This document shows, piece after piece, positions 35,073 through 44,141 of a stretch of 64,000 nucleotides of DNA. The stretch is taken from contig NZ_CP107942.1 of NCBI RefSeq assembly GCF_036053395.1, positions 1,020,501 through 1,084,500 on the forward strand. Direction: 5' to 3'. Origin of the DNA: Actinoplanes sp. NBC_00393. Its GTDB lineage: Bacteria > Actinomycetota > Actinomycetes > Mycobacteriales > Micromonosporaceae. Numbering within the stretch: position 1 is the stretch's first letter; each line of letters begins with the position of its first letter. A program made the position numbers and the translations under genes. The notes under the pieces were generated by a model. It saw nothing but the letters and a program-made list of their open reading frames with translations, had not been told where the DNA came from and did no database searches.

Positions 35073-35792
35073 CTAAAGGGACGCGCGGGTGCACTCGGTG
35101 ACGTACGGCAGCTCGTACGACCCGCGGCCGAGCAGTGCCGGGTGAGTGGCCATCAACTGCCGAACCTGGGCGAGCACCGCGGCCCGCTCGTCGGCCGGGA
35201 GCAGTATGATCCGGCTGCGGGAGGCGACCAGATCGAGCAGCTCGTCCGGTTTGACGCTGTGCGTCCAGTTGAAGACGGCCGACGACGGCGGGCCGAACGG
35301 CGCGGTGATCCGGTCGCCGCGATCCGTCTCGGCGCTGCCGATGATCTCGCCGAGTCGCTGGACCCAGTCCGCGCTCTCGTCCCGCAGGTTCCAGATCAGG
35401 CCGAGCCGGCCGCCCGGGGTCAGGACGCGGCAGATCTCCGGCAAGGCCCGCGCGCTGTCGACCCAGTGCCAGGCCTGGGCGACGAGCACGACGTCCACCG
35501 AGTTGTCCGGCAGCGGGATGCTCTCCGCGGTGCCCAGTTGGGCGGGCACGTCCGGGAGGACCCGCTGCAGTTCGGTCAGCATGCCCCGGGACGGGTCGAC
35601 GGCGACGACGTCCAGGCCGCGGTCGCGGATCTGCCGGGTCAGCTTGCCGGTGCCGGCCCCGAGGTCGAGCACGCGCGGCCGGCCGGAGGGCAGCAGCCAG
35701 TCGAGGGCCTCTTCGGGGTACGGCGGACGCCCGCGCTCGTACGCATCGGCGGCGGCGCCGAAGGAGGACGCGTGTTCATTCACGGTGATCAT
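35073..35792 (-). CDS. Class I SAM-dependent methyltransferase (UbiE/ArsM-like)
   Basis: 239 residues from ATG 35792. Motif I VLDLGAGTGKLTRQI, the acidic motif II VVAVDPSRGML, and VDVVLVAQAWHWVD with RVLTPGGRLGLIWNLRD define a methyltransf_11-type enzyme. The QAWHW segment is common in actinobacterial members of unknown substrate. It ends ten bases before the tetR start on the same strand, so it could be the first gene of the TetR operon. It is divergent from csbD. Confidence 0.87.
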   Translation of the reverse strand: MITVNEHASSFGAAADAYERGRPPYPEEALDWLLPSGRPRVLDLGAGTGKLTRQIRDRGLDVVAVDPSRGMLTELQRVLPDVPAQLGTAESIPLPDNSVDVVLVAQAWHWVDSARALPEICRVLTPGGRLGLIWNLRDESADWVQRLGEIIGSAETDRGDRITAPFGPPSSAVFNWTHSVKPDELLDLVASRSRIILLPADERAAVLAQVRQLMATHPALLGRGSYELPYVTECTRASL

Positions 35793-35881
35793 CGTATCCC
35801 GAGCCGATGGCCGCACTTCGTTTCAAAGCCGCCGCGAACGGGCACTTGATCTTTGTAGGCAACACGAAGGAGGGGATGACG

Positions 35882-36073
35882 ATGAGCATCACCGACAAGA
35901 TCAAGAACAAGGCCGAAGAGCTGACCGGCAAGGCGAAGCAGGCGGCCGGCGAGGCCACCGACAACGAGCGCCTCTACGCCGAGGGCCAGGCGCAGGAGAG
36001 CGCCGCCCACGCCAAGCAGGCGGGCGAGCACGTCAAGGACGCCGGCCGCGACGTCCGCGACGCCTTCAGCTGA
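35882..36073 (+). CDS. CsbD family stress-response protein
   Basis: 63 residues, fully helical and charged, beginning MSITDKIKNKAEELTGKAKQ. ATG 35882 is chosen because AAGGAGG lies eight bases upstream; the ATG two codons earlier is too close. CsbD-like proteins are abundant general-stress proteins with no known enzymatic role. The Lys/Glu-rich, Ala-rich composition predicts intrinsic helix formation. A strong terminator follows. Confidence 0.9.
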   Translation: MSITDKIKNKAEELTGKAKQAAGEATDNERLYAEGQAQESAAHAKQAGEHVKDAGRDVRDAFS

Positions 36074-36142
36074 CCAGACGCGAAAGGGCCCGGCGAAGCC
36101 GGGTGAACGCGGAAAGGCCCGGTGAGAGCTGGGCAGACGTGC

Positions 36143-36176
36143 AGAAAGGGCCCGGCGTGATCGCCGGGCCCTTTCT
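36143..36176. terminator. Perfect 15-bp terminator hairpin between csbD and kamA
   Basis: AGAAAGGGCCCGGCG (36143-36157) pairs exactly with CGCCGGGCCCTTTCT (36162-36176) around TGAT. It reads as a terminator on both strands, with A-rich and T-rich ends. Two partial copies of GAAAGGGCCCGGCG-like sequence lie just upstream, at about 36081 and 36111. Confidence 0.85.
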
Positions 36177-37516
36177 CATGCTTCCGTCTCCTGTTTGCGC
36201 CACCAGTCCTGCCCGGTCTGGGGCAGCGTGTCGATCGGGTCGTAGTACGCGTACTGCTTACCGAGCACCTCGGTGTCCTCGGCCTCGATCGAGGTCCGGT
36301 AGTTCTTCGTCCAGTACGAGATCCCGTGCTCCCGGTCGTAATCGGCCACCATGTGCACCCATCGCTTGCCCACGAACGGGACGTCGCAGACGATCCGCGG
36401 CGTCGCGTACCCGGGCAGGTAGCCCATCATGTCGTGCTGCAGCTGCTGGGCATGCCAGACGGGCACCCGCCAGTGCTCCGCGTTCGGGATCATGTCGCAC
36501 ATGTAGAAGTAGTAGGGCAGCACGCCCGCCTCGCCCTGCAACGCGAAACAGAGGTCGAGCAGGTCCGATGTCGTCGCATTGACACCCCGCATCAGCACAC
36601 CCTGGTTGCGCACGTCCCGCACACCGACTTCGAGCAGCGTACGCACCGCGCGCGCGACCAGCGGCGTCAGCGAGTTCACGTGGTTGACGTGGGTGTGCAC
36701 GGCCAGGTTCACCCCGCGCCGTTCGGCGGTCACCGCGACCCGGTGCATGCCCTCGACCACGTCGTCCTGCAGCCAGTGCTGCGGCAGGCCCATCAGCGCC
36801 TTGGTCGCCAGCCGGATGTCCCGCACGGTGGGCACCGAGAGCAACCCCATGAGGTACGCCTCGAGCTGTTTCCACGGCACATTGGCGACGTCCCCGCCGG
36901 AGACGACGACATCGCGTACTCCGGGGTGATTCTTCAAATAGTCGAGGTGCGCCGCGTACCGATCCACCGGCTTCTGCAGCAGCTTCAGCTTGCTGACCGC
37001 CGGCGTGCTGTTGCCGACCAGGTCCATCCGGGTGCAGTGCCCGCAGTATTGCGGGCAGGTGGCGAGCAGCTCGGCCAGCACCTTGGTGGGGTACCGGTGG
37101 GTGAGCCCCTCGGCCACCCACATGTCGTGCTCGTGCAGCGAGTCACGACTGGCGTTCGGGTGCGACGGCCAGTCGGTGCGGCGGTCGGAGGCGACCGGGA
37201 GCATGTAGTTGCGGATCGGGTCGGCCAGGAACGACGCCGTGTCCGGGGCCCGGTCGGGCACCATGGTGTTGAGCATCTGCGGCGGGATCAGCATCGACAT
37301 CGTGGCCAGCCGCTGCTGGTCGGCCTCGAGATCGACGTAGAACGTCTCGTCCAGCAGGTCGCCCATGACGGCGCGCAGTTGTTTCACGTTCTTCACACAG
37401 TTGACCCGCTGCCACTGGGCGGACTGCCACTGCGCGGCGGTGACGTCGCGCCAGCCGGGGAACCGGGTCCAATCCGGCTCGATCAGCTCACGCCGCTGGT
37501 ACTCGTAAGGCTGCAC
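36176..37516 (-). CDS. kamA: Lysine 2,3-aminomutase (radical SAM)
   Basis: 446 residues from a GTG with AAGGAGGAG five bases upstream. It interconverts L-lysine and L-beta-lysine using SAM, an Fe-S cluster and PLP. The radical-SAM cluster motif is CPQYCGHC (CxxxCxxC), and VVVSGGDVANVPWKQLE and RLATKALMGLP are typical KamA blocks. The PLP lysine is expected near the C-terminal half and was not pinned. The gene is divergent from kdd; the other lysine-degradation genes run rightward. It starts the beta-lysine route. Confidence 0.92.
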   Translation of the reverse strand: MQPYEYQRRELIEPDWTRFPGWRDVTAAQWQSAQWQRVNCVKNVKQLRAVMGDLLDETFYVDLEADQQRLATMSMLIPPQMLNTMVPDRAPDTASFLADPIRNYMLPVASDRRTDWPSHPNASRDSLHEHDMWVAEGLTHRYPTKVLAELLATCPQYCGHCTRMDLVGNSTPAVSKLKLLQKPVDRYAAHLDYLKNHPGVRDVVVSGGDVANVPWKQLEAYLMGLLSVPTVRDIRLATKALMGLPQHWLQDDVVEGMHRVAVTAERRGVNLAVHTHVNHVNSLTPLVARAVRTLLEVGVRDVRNQGVLMRGVNATTSDLLDLCFALQGEAGVLPYYFYMCDMIPNAEHWRVPVWHAQQLQHDMMGYLPGYATPRIVCDVPFVGKRWVHMVADYDREHGISYWTKNYRTSIEAEDTEVLGKQYAYYDPIDTLPQTGQDWWRKQETEA

Positions 37517-37555
37517 CGGGCTCCTCCTTGTTAGCTTGTGGCTTCGATCAACGTA

Positions 37556-37570
37556 CTGGAGAATCTCCGG
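37556..37570. promoter_or_regulatory. Palindrome in the kamA-kdd divergent promoter region
   Basis: CTGGAGAATCTCCGG is palindromic apart from one base pair at the second position. It lies midway between the divergent kamA and kdd starts. It is a candidate operator for an unlinked regulator of lysine catabolism. Confidence 0.4.
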
Positions 37571-37646
37571 TCTAGAAACTCTGGATGCGAAAGATTTACG
37601 GTAGGACCGCGATCAGCGGGAGATGTTTCGAGGGAGAGGCTTGGGG

Positions 37647-38675
37647 ATGGCGGGGTCTGTGGGTCTGACGAGGGTGCTGGAGCCGGCCGGGGTGCTGCCG
37701 CAGGCGGCCTGGCGGCTGGACGCCTCGCCCGAGATCGGCCCGGACGAGGTGCGGATCCGGGTGCAGCGCCTCAACCTCGACGCCGCCAGCTATCGGCAGC
37801 TGGCCGGCAAGCATGACGGTGACGGCGCTGCGATCCGGGCCGAGGTTCTGGAGATCATCGGTACGCGCGGCAAGATGCACAATCCGGTCACCGGCTCCGG
37901 CGGCATGCTGATCGGCGTCGTCGACGAGGTCGGGCCGGAGTCGCCGCTGCCGGTCAAACCGGGCGACCGGGTCGCCACCCTCGTGTCGCTGACCCTGACC
38001 CCGCTGCGGATCACCGACGGCCTCGCCTCGTGGGACGGCCTCAGCGAGCAGGTCCCGGCCGAGGGCACCGCGATCCTGTTCGGCCGCTCGATCGTCGGCG
38101 TGCTCCCGGACGACCTGCCCGCCGAGCTGGCCCTGGCCGTCTACGACGTGTGCGGTGCCCCGGCCCTGGTCGACCGCGTCGTCCGGGGCTATTCCCATCC
38201 GACCGTCGCGGTCCTCGGCGGGGCCGGCAAGAGCGGTTCACTCGCGCTGGCGGCCGCACGGCTGGCCGGCGCGACCACGGTGGGGATCGTGCCCCACGAG
38301 CGGGAGGCCGCGACGCTGCGCAGCTCCGGCCTCGCCGACCAGGTCGAGATCGCCGACGCCCGGGATCCGATCGCGCTCTCCGCCGCGGTCACGGCTGCCC
38401 TCGGCAAGCCCGCGACCGTGACCGTGGTCTGCGTGGACGTGCCCGGCTGCGAGCACGGCGCGATCCTCGCCACCGCCGAGGGCGGCACGGTGATCTTCTT
38501 CTCGATGGCGACCAGCTTCTCCGCCGCGGCGCTGGGTGCCGAGGGGCTGGCCGCCGACGTGACGATGCTGGTCGGCAACGGGTTCGTGCCGGGCCACGCC
38601 GAGTTCGCTGTCGGTCTCCTGCGCCGGGTGCCCGCGCTGCGTGCGCTCTTCGAAGCACGAATCGCGGCAGACTGA
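37647..38675 (+). CDS. kdd: L-erythro-3,5-diaminohexanoate dehydrogenase
   Basis: 342 residues from ATG 37647, which has a GGGAGAGG ribosome-binding site; ATG 37623 is less likely. The N-terminal part contains LDAASYRQLAG and GTRGKMHNPVTGSGGMLIG, diagnostic of Kdd. The Rossmann part has VAVLGGAGKSGSLALAAA. It oxidises 3,5-diaminohexanoate to 3-keto-5-aminohexanoate with NAD+. It precedes an amidohydrolase gene by five bases and belongs to the kam operon. Confidence 0.9.
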   Translation: MAGSVGLTRVLEPAGVLPQAAWRLDASPEIGPDEVRIRVQRLNLDAASYRQLAGKHDGDGAAIRAEVLEIIGTRGKMHNPVTGSGGMLIGVVDEVGPESPLPVKPGDRVATLVSLTLTPLRITDGLASWDGLSEQVPAEGTAILFGRSIVGVLPDDLPAELALAVYDVCGAPALVDRVVRGYSHPTVAVLGGAGKSGSLALAAARLAGATTVGIVPHEREAATLRSSGLADQVEIADARDPIALSAAVTAALGKPATVTVVCVDVPGCEHGAILATAEGGTVIFFSMATSFSAAALGAEGLAADVTMLVGNGFVPGHAEFAVGLLRRVPALRALFEARIAAD

Positions 38676-38680
38676 CGCGC

Positions 38681-40252
38681 ATGACTGAGATTCCCCCGAC
38701 CAGGCCCGTGCACGTGAACCGTGGCGAGCGGGTCCGCTACCTCAACGGCCGCTTCTACTCGCCCGCCGACCCGCGGGCGACCGCGATGGTCACCGACGGC
38801 GCGGCCATCGCATGGCTCGGTCCCAGCGGCGACGCGCCGGCTGCGGACCGCACGGTCGACCTGGACGGCGCGCTGGTCACGCCCGCTTTCGTGGACGCGC
38901 ATCTGCACGCCACCGACACCGGCCTGGCCTTCGACGGCCTGGACCTGTCCGGGGTGCGCTCGGCGCGGGAGCTGCTGGGCGCGGTCTCGGCCTTCGCCGA
39001 GACCCGGCCGGCCGACGGTGTGGTGCACGGGCACGGCTGGGACGAGTCGACCTGGACCGAGCAGACCCCGCCGACCGCGGACGAGCTCGAGCGCGCCGGC
39101 GGCGGCCGCCGGGTCTACCTGTCGCAGGCCTCGGTGCACTCCGCGCTCGCCTCGGCGTCACTGCTGCCGGCCGCACAAGGCGTGGACGGTTACGACGAGT
39201 CCGGTTGGGTGCGTGAGCAGGCGCACCACGCGGTCCGGGCGGTCGCGCTGGGCTCGCTCACGCCGGAGCAGCGGGAAGCGGCGCAGCGCACCGCGCTGTC
39301 GAAGGCGGCGTCGATGGGCATCGCCGCGGTGCACGAGTGCGGCGGTCCGGGCACGTCCAGCGAGGCCGACTTCCAGTCGGTGCTCCGGCTTTCCGGGCAG
39401 GCTCTGCCGCAGGTGTTCGGTTTCTGGGGCGAGCTGGGCGGGGCGGCGCGGGCTCGCGAGCTGGGCGCGCACGGTGCGGCCGGAGATCTGTACGCGGACG
39501 GAGCACTCGGTTCCCGCACAGCGTCGGTCCGCGCGCCCTACCTCGACGGCGACCACGGCTGCGGCGAGGCGTTCCTCACCGCCGAACAGGCCGCCGAGCA
39601 CATCCTCGACTGCGCCACGATCGGCTTCCAGGCCGGTTTCCACGCGATCGGCGACGCCGCGATCGAGACCGTCCTGGAGGGTTTCGCGATCGCCGCGAAG
39701 CAGATCGGCGTGGACAAACTGCGCGAGGGCCACCACCGCATCGAGCACGTCGAGCTGATCGACAAGGCGATGATCGCCCGGATGGTCGAGTTCGGCGTGA
39801 TCGCCTCGGTACAGCCGGTCTTCGACGCGCTCTGGGGCGGCCCGGACCGGATGTACGCCCAGCGCCTCGGCGTCGAACGCGCCCTGGCCAGCAATCCGAT
39901 CGGGCAGATGCACGCCACCGGGGTGACCCTGGCGTTCGGCTCCGACTCGCCGGTCACCGCGCTCGACCCGTGGGCGACCGTGCTCGCGGCCGTGGCGCCG
40001 CGCAACCCGGTCTACCGGCTGGGCGTGCGGTCGGCGTTCGCGGCGAGCACCCGGGGCGGCTGGCGGGCGGCCGCGATCGGCGACGTCGGCACGCTGGCGC
40101 CGGGCGCGTCCGCGACGTTCGCGGTCTGGGAGACCCCCGGCGGGCTGAGTGAGGGCCTGCCCGCATTGCTGCCGGACGTGGACGGTGTGACGCCGGCCCG
40201 CCCGGTCTGCCGGCGCACGGTGTTGCACGGCGACACGATCTACGAGAGGTAA
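38681..40252 (+). CDS. YtcJ-like amidohydrolase
   Basis: 523 residues of the amidohydrolase superfamily, YtcJ/amidohydrolase_3 type. Metal-binding HxH is in FVDAHLHATDTG, and further candidate ligands are in FHAIGDAAIETVLEG, HHRIEHVELID and the late LAFGSDSPVTALDPW. It hydrolyses an amide or related bond, probably in the cytoplasm. It is embedded between kdd and kamD with tight spacing (5 and 13 bases), so it is co-transcribed with lysine-degradation genes. It is not a known step of that pathway; it might deacylate an N-acyl lysine derivative. Confidence 0.85.
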   Translation: MTEIPPTRPVHVNRGERVRYLNGRFYSPADPRATAMVTDGAAIAWLGPSGDAPAADRTVDLDGALVTPAFVDAHLHATDTGLAFDGLDLSGVRSARELLGAVSAFAETRPADGVVHGHGWDESTWTEQTPPTADELERAGGGRRVYLSQASVHSALASASLLPAAQGVDGYDESGWVREQAHHAVRAVALGSLTPEQREAAQRTALSKAASMGIAAVHECGGPGTSSEADFQSVLRLSGQALPQVFGFWGELGGAARARELGAHGAAGDLYADGALGSRTASVRAPYLDGDHGCGEAFLTAEQAAEHILDCATIGFQAGFHAIGDAAIETVLEGFAIAAKQIGVDKLREGHHRIEHVELIDKAMIARMVEFGVIASVQPVFDALWGGPDRMYAQRLGVERALASNPIGQMHATGVTLAFGSDSPVTALDPWATVLAAVAPRNPVYRLGVRSAFAASTRGGWRAAAIGDVGTLAPGASATFAVWETPGGLSEGLPALLPDVDGVTPARPVCRRTVLHGDTIYER

Positions 40253-40265
40253 GGGACACAGAGAA

Positions 40266-41813
40266 GTGGCCGGGAAGTTAGATCTTGACCCGCAGGTGGT
40301 CGCGCGTGCGCGGGCCCTCGCGGCGCGGGCCGGACAGCCCGTCGTCGACCTGGCGCGCTCGCACACCACCGTCTCGGTGGAGCGTGCGGTGCTGCGCCTG
40401 GCCGGCGTGCAGGGCGCCGACGCGGACGGCATCCCCTGGGTGAATCGCCTGGTGGACGCCGTGCGCGAGGACGTCGGGCTGGGCCACGGGGTGGCCGTGC
40501 CGGTGTTCCACGCGCTGGCCACGTCCGGCGTCGAGGACGTGACCGTGCTGGCGCAGAAGGCGGCGGCCGGCGCGGTCCGATTCGACGTTCCGGACCGGAA
40601 GGGCGAGATCACCGCGGCCCGGCGGGCCGCTTCCCGGGCGGCCCGCGCCGGTCTGAAGCAGGTGGACCGGCGCCGGGCCGAGCGCGATCGGTTGATCAAG
40701 CGGTACGGGAATCCGGAGCAGCGCCCGTGGATCTACCTGATCGTCGCGACCGGCGACATCTACGAGGACATCCCGCAGGCGCAGGCCGCGGCCCGGGCCG
40801 GCGCCGACATCATCGCGGTGATCCGGTCCACCGGCCAGTCGCTGCTGGACTACGTGCCGGAGGGCGCCACCCGTGAGGGGTTCGCCGGCACCTACGCCAC
40901 GCAGGAGAACTTCCGGCTGATGCGGGCCGCCCTCGACGAGACGTCGAAGGAGCTGGGCCGCTACATCCGGCTGACCAACTACGCGTCCGGGCTGTGCATG
41001 CCGGAGATCGCCGCGCTGGCCGGCCTGGAACGCCTCGACATGATGCTCAACGACTCGATGTACGGCATCCTGTTCCGCGACATCAACCCGATCCGCACCT
41101 TCGTCGACCAGCGGTTCTCCCGCCAGGTGCACGCCCGCGCCGGGATCATCATCAACACCGGCGAGGACAACTACCTGACCACCGCGGACGCGGTCGACGC
41201 GGCGCACACGGTGACCGTGTCACAGCTGCTCAACGAGTTCTTCGCGCACGAGGCGGGTCTCGAGGACTGGCAGCTCGGCCTGGGGCACGCCTTCGAGATC
41301 AACCCGGACCTGCCGGACTCGTTCCGGCTCGAGCTGGCGCACGCGCTGCTGGCCCGGGAGCTGTTCCCGGACGCGCCGCTGAAGTGGATGCCGCCGACCA
41401 AGCACATGACCGGCGACGTGTTCCGCGGCAACCTGCTCGACGGCTTCTTCAACCTGGCCGGCGCGCTCACCGGCCAGGGGATCCTGCTCGTCGGCATGAT
41501 GACCGAGGCCGTGGTCACCCCGTGGCTCTCCGACCGGGACATCGCCCTGCAGAACGTTCGCTACGTGCTCAACGGCGCCGGAAACCTGCACGAGGACTTC
41601 ACCCCCGGCCCGTTCATCCGGGGCCGCGCCGAACAGGTCCTCCACGAGGCCATCGACCTGCTCGAACGCATCGTCGACGACACCCTCATGGACGCCATCG
41701 CCGACGGCACCTTCGGCCTGATGAAGCGCCCGGCCGACCGGGGCAAGGGCCTCGACGGGGTCGCGAAGCAGGAGGACACGTACTACAACCCGGTCACGGA
41801 GGCCCTCGCGTGA
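40266..41813 (+). CDS. kamD: Lysine 5,6-aminomutase, alpha subunit
   Basis: 515 residues from a GTG with AAGGGA upstream. Typical KamD sequence includes IYLIVATGDIYEDIPQAQAA, DIIAVIRSTGQSLLDYVPEG, GLCMPEIAALAGLERLDMML and KWMPPTKHMTGDVFRGN. With KamE it forms the adenosylcobalamin- and PLP-dependent enzyme that moves an amino group in beta-lysine to give 3,5-diaminohexanoate. The stop overlaps kamE by four bases. Length and sequence are intact. Confidence 0.95.
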   Translation: MAGKLDLDPQVVARARALAARAGQPVVDLARSHTTVSVERAVLRLAGVQGADADGIPWVNRLVDAVREDVGLGHGVAVPVFHALATSGVEDVTVLAQKAAAGAVRFDVPDRKGEITAARRAASRAARAGLKQVDRRRAERDRLIKRYGNPEQRPWIYLIVATGDIYEDIPQAQAAARAGADIIAVIRSTGQSLLDYVPEGATREGFAGTYATQENFRLMRAALDETSKELGRYIRLTNYASGLCMPEIAALAGLERLDMMLNDSMYGILFRDINPIRTFVDQRFSRQVHARAGIIINTGEDNYLTTADAVDAAHTVTVSQLLNEFFAHEAGLEDWQLGLGHAFEINPDLPDSFRLELAHALLARELFPDAPLKWMPPTKHMTGDVFRGNLLDGFFNLAGALTGQGILLVGMMTEAVVTPWLSDRDIALQNVRYVLNGAGNLHEDFTPGPFIRGRAEQVLHEAIDLLERIVDDTLMDAIADGTFGLMKRPADRGKGLDGVAKQEDTYYNPVTEALA

Positions 41814-42544
41814 GCATCATCCGGCCGTACGGGGACGCCACCGGCGACGGGATGGTGCAGCTCTCCTTCACCCTGCCGATCCCGCACGACAAGCGCGCCG
41901 AGGGCGCCGCGATCCAGCTCGCCAACAAGATGGGCATGGACCCGGCGATGCTGGTGCACGCCAAGCAGATGGGCGACGGCTTCACCTTCTTCGTCGTGTA
42001 CGGCAAGGTGAACCACCTCGTCGACACCGACAAGGTGCAGGTTGTCGAACGTGACTACCCGCTGCTCAGCGCCAAAGAGGTGAACGCGGCCGTCAAGCGC
42101 AGGCTGCGGCGGCGGCTCAACGTGGTGGGCGCCTGCATCGGCACCGACGCGCACACCGTCGGCATCGACGCCATCCTGAACCTCAAGGGCATCGCGGGGG
42201 AGAAGGGCCTGGAGTACTACTCCGAGCTGTCGGTCACCAACATGGGCGCCCAGGTGTCGGTGCCGGACCTGGTGGAGACCGCGCGGGAGAAGAAGGCCGA
42301 CGCGGTACTTGTCTCCCAAGTTGTCACCCAGCGCGACGCCCACCTCCAGAACACCCGGGCCATGTCCGCGGCGTTCCGGGAAGCCCTGCCGGCCGGGAAA
42401 CGGCCGCTGCTGATCGTGGGCGGGCCCCGCTTCGACGAGCTGATGGCCCCCGAGCTGGGCGTCGACCGGATCTTCAGTCGCGGCACCACACCCCGGGAGG
42501 TCGCCTCCTACCTCGTCCACGCTCTGATTGGCAGCGATAAATGA
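41810..42544 (+). CDS. kamE: Lysine 5,6-aminomutase, beta subunit (B12-binding)
   Basis: 244 residues from a GTG in the GTGA overlap with kamD. The N-terminal half carries the segment expected to hold the PLP-binding lysine. The C-terminal Rossmann-like domain has the base-off cobalamin motif DxHxxG (CIGTDAHTVGID), followed by LLIVGGPRFDELM. It completes the aminomutase and depends on adenosylcobalamin. The stop overlaps kal by four bases. Confidence 0.95.
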   Translation: MSIIRPYGDATGDGMVQLSFTLPIPHDKRAEGAAIQLANKMGMDPAMLVHAKQMGDGFTFFVVYGKVNHLVDTDKVQVVERDYPLLSAKEVNAAVKRRLRRRLNVVGACIGTDAHTVGIDAILNLKGIAGEKGLEYYSELSVTNMGAQVSVPDLVETAREKKADAVLVSQVVTQRDAHLQNTRAMSAAFREALPAGKRPLLIVGGPRFDELMAPELGVDRIFSRGTTPREVASYLVHALIGSDK

Positions 42545-42909
42545 TCACTGTTACCCACCGTCGCTACGTGCCGTACTCGCACGCCCACTACGCCGGGAAC
42601 CTGGTCGACGGGGCTTACTCGCTCGGGCTGTTCGGTGACGTCGCCACCGAGCTGTGCATCCGGCTGGACGGGGACGAGGGGCTGTTCGCGTCCTACGACG
42701 ACGTGCAGTTCAAGGCGCCGATCCGGGCGGGGGACGTTCTCGAGATCACCGCCACGGTGGTGAAGCAGGGCACCCGGTCCCGCAAGATCGAGTTCACGGT
42801 GACGGTGGTGTGCCGGGGGACCGAAGGATCGGCGGCGCAGGTCCTCGACGAGCCGATCGTGGCCACCACGGCGGTCGGGACGGTGGTCGTGCCGACGAAG
42901 CCGCAGTGA
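42541..42909 (+). CDS. kal: 3-aminobutyryl-CoA ammonia-lyase
   Basis: 122-residue hot-dog-fold protein. The sequence RRYVPYSHAHYAGNLVDGAY and YDDVQFKAPIRAGDVLEITA matches Kal, which removes ammonia from 3-aminobutyryl-CoA to give crotonyl-CoA. It overlaps kamE upstream (ATGA) and the reactivase gene downstream (GTGA). Its presence shows the operon is catabolic rather than for beta-lysine antibiotic synthesis. Confidence 0.9.
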   Translation: MITVTHRRYVPYSHAHYAGNLVDGAYSLGLFGDVATELCIRLDGDEGLFASYDDVQFKAPIRAGDVLEITATVVKQGTRSRKIEFTVTVVCRGTEGSAAQVLDEPIVATTAVGTVVVPTKPQ

Positions 42910-44141
42910 GCACCGCAGTTTGCGTTGATGTCGGTTCGACGTACACCAAAGCTGCCAAGATCGACCTCAGCGGAGCGCGACTGATCGGCCGGGCCGAGGT
43001 GCCGACCACGTCCGGAACGGACGTCCTGGAAGGTTTGGACGCCGCGGTCGCCGCCGTCGGCGGCGGAGACCAGCTGTACGTGTGCTCGTCCGCGGGAGGC
43101 GGGCTGAGGCTGGCGGTGATCGGGTACGAGTCCCTGGTCACCGCCGAGGCCGGCCACCGGGTCGGCCTGTCCGCCGGAGCGCAGGTGGTGCACGTCGCCT
43201 GCGGCCCGCTGACCGGCCCGGACCTGACCGCCCTGCGCGCCGCCCGCCCGGACGTGCTGCTCCTGGTCGGCGGCACCGACGGCGGCGACGCCGAAGTGCT
43301 GCTGCACAACGCCCGGCGCCTCGGGAAGGGCCGGATCCGGATCCCGGTGGTGCTGGCCGGCAACGCCGAGGCCCGTTCCGAGGCACTCGACCTGCTGGCC
43401 GGTGTCCCGGTGACGCCGACCGCGAACGTGCTGCCCCGCATCGGCGTGCTCGACCCGGCGCCGGCCCGTGCGGCCATCCGGGAGGTCTTCCTGCGGCACG
43501 TCATCGGCGGGAAACGGCTGTCCAAGGGCCGGCGGTTCGCGCAGTTGGTGCGGGCCGCCACCCCGGACGCGGTCCTCGCCGGGGTGGAACTGCTGGCGGA
43601 CGTGACCGGCACCGGAGTTCTGGTGGTGGACGTCGGTGGAGCCACCACCGACGTCTACTCGGCGCTCCTGCCCGACGCGGAGAGCGAGAGCGGCCCGCGC
43701 CGGGATGTGGCCGGGACGCTGTGGCGGGCCCGGACCGTCGAGGGTGATCTCGGCGTGGCCGTCGGCGCCGCCGGCACGCGGGCCGCTGCCGTCACCGAGA
43801 AGCTTCCCCCACCCAAGAATGATCTTGATCTCGCGGCGGCCGCGGCGGTGATCGCGTTGCGGCGGCACGCCCGCGGGCACTCGCCCGGACCGGGGCAGCC
43901 GCGCACCGGCGGGCGCGATCTCCGAGACGTTCGCCTCGTGATCGGATCCGGCGGAGTATTACGGCATGGTGGCGGTCGTCACGTCCTCGACACCTTGCTT
44001 GCCGACGTCGGTGGTGGATGGGCGCCGCCGGAACGTGCCAAGACTGTGGTGGATCTTAAGTACGTCCTTGCTGCTGCGGGCCTGCTTGCCGTGGATCATC
44101 CGCAGGTCGCGGCGGGTCTGCTCGGTAGCTCGATCCGGTAG
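42906..44141 (+). CDS. MutL/KamC-type aminomutase reactivase ATPase
   Basis: 411 residues from a GTG overlapping kal. It has the ASKHA ATPase phosphate-1 loop at the N-terminus (AVCVDVGSTYTKAAKIDL) and a second Gly/Asp-rich loop (LVVDVGGATTDVYSALLPD), as in MutL and the KamC reactivase. Such proteins swap inactive cobalamin out of B12 aminomutases. The separate KamB partner seen in clostridial clusters is not in this window, so the protein may act alone or with an unlinked partner. Confidence 0.85.
   Translation: MSTAVCVDVGSTYTKAAKIDLSGARLIGRAEVPTTSGTDVLEGLDAAVAAVGGGDQLYVCSSAGGGLRLAVIGYESLVTAEAGHRVGLSAGAQVVHVACGPLTGPDLTALRAARPDVLLLVGGTDGGDAEVLLHNARRLGKGRIRIPVVLAGNAEARSEALDLLAGVPVTPTANVLPRIGVLDPAPARAAIREVFLRHVIGGKRLSKGRRFAQLVRAATPDAVLAGVELLADVTGTGVLVVDVGGATTDVYSALLPDAESESGPRRDVAGTLWRARTVEGDLGVAVGAAGTRAAAVTEKLPPPKNDLDLAAAAAVIALRRHARGHSPGPGQPRTGGRDLRDVRLVIGSGGVLRHGGGRHVLDTLLADVGGGWAPPERAKTVVDLKYVLAAAGLLAVDHPQVAAGLLGSSIR

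Noticed and set aside
39158..40699. A 513-codon minus-strand frame over the amidohydrolase and kamD
   Set aside because: Antisense shadow with low-complexity Arg/Ala composition and no ribosome-binding site.
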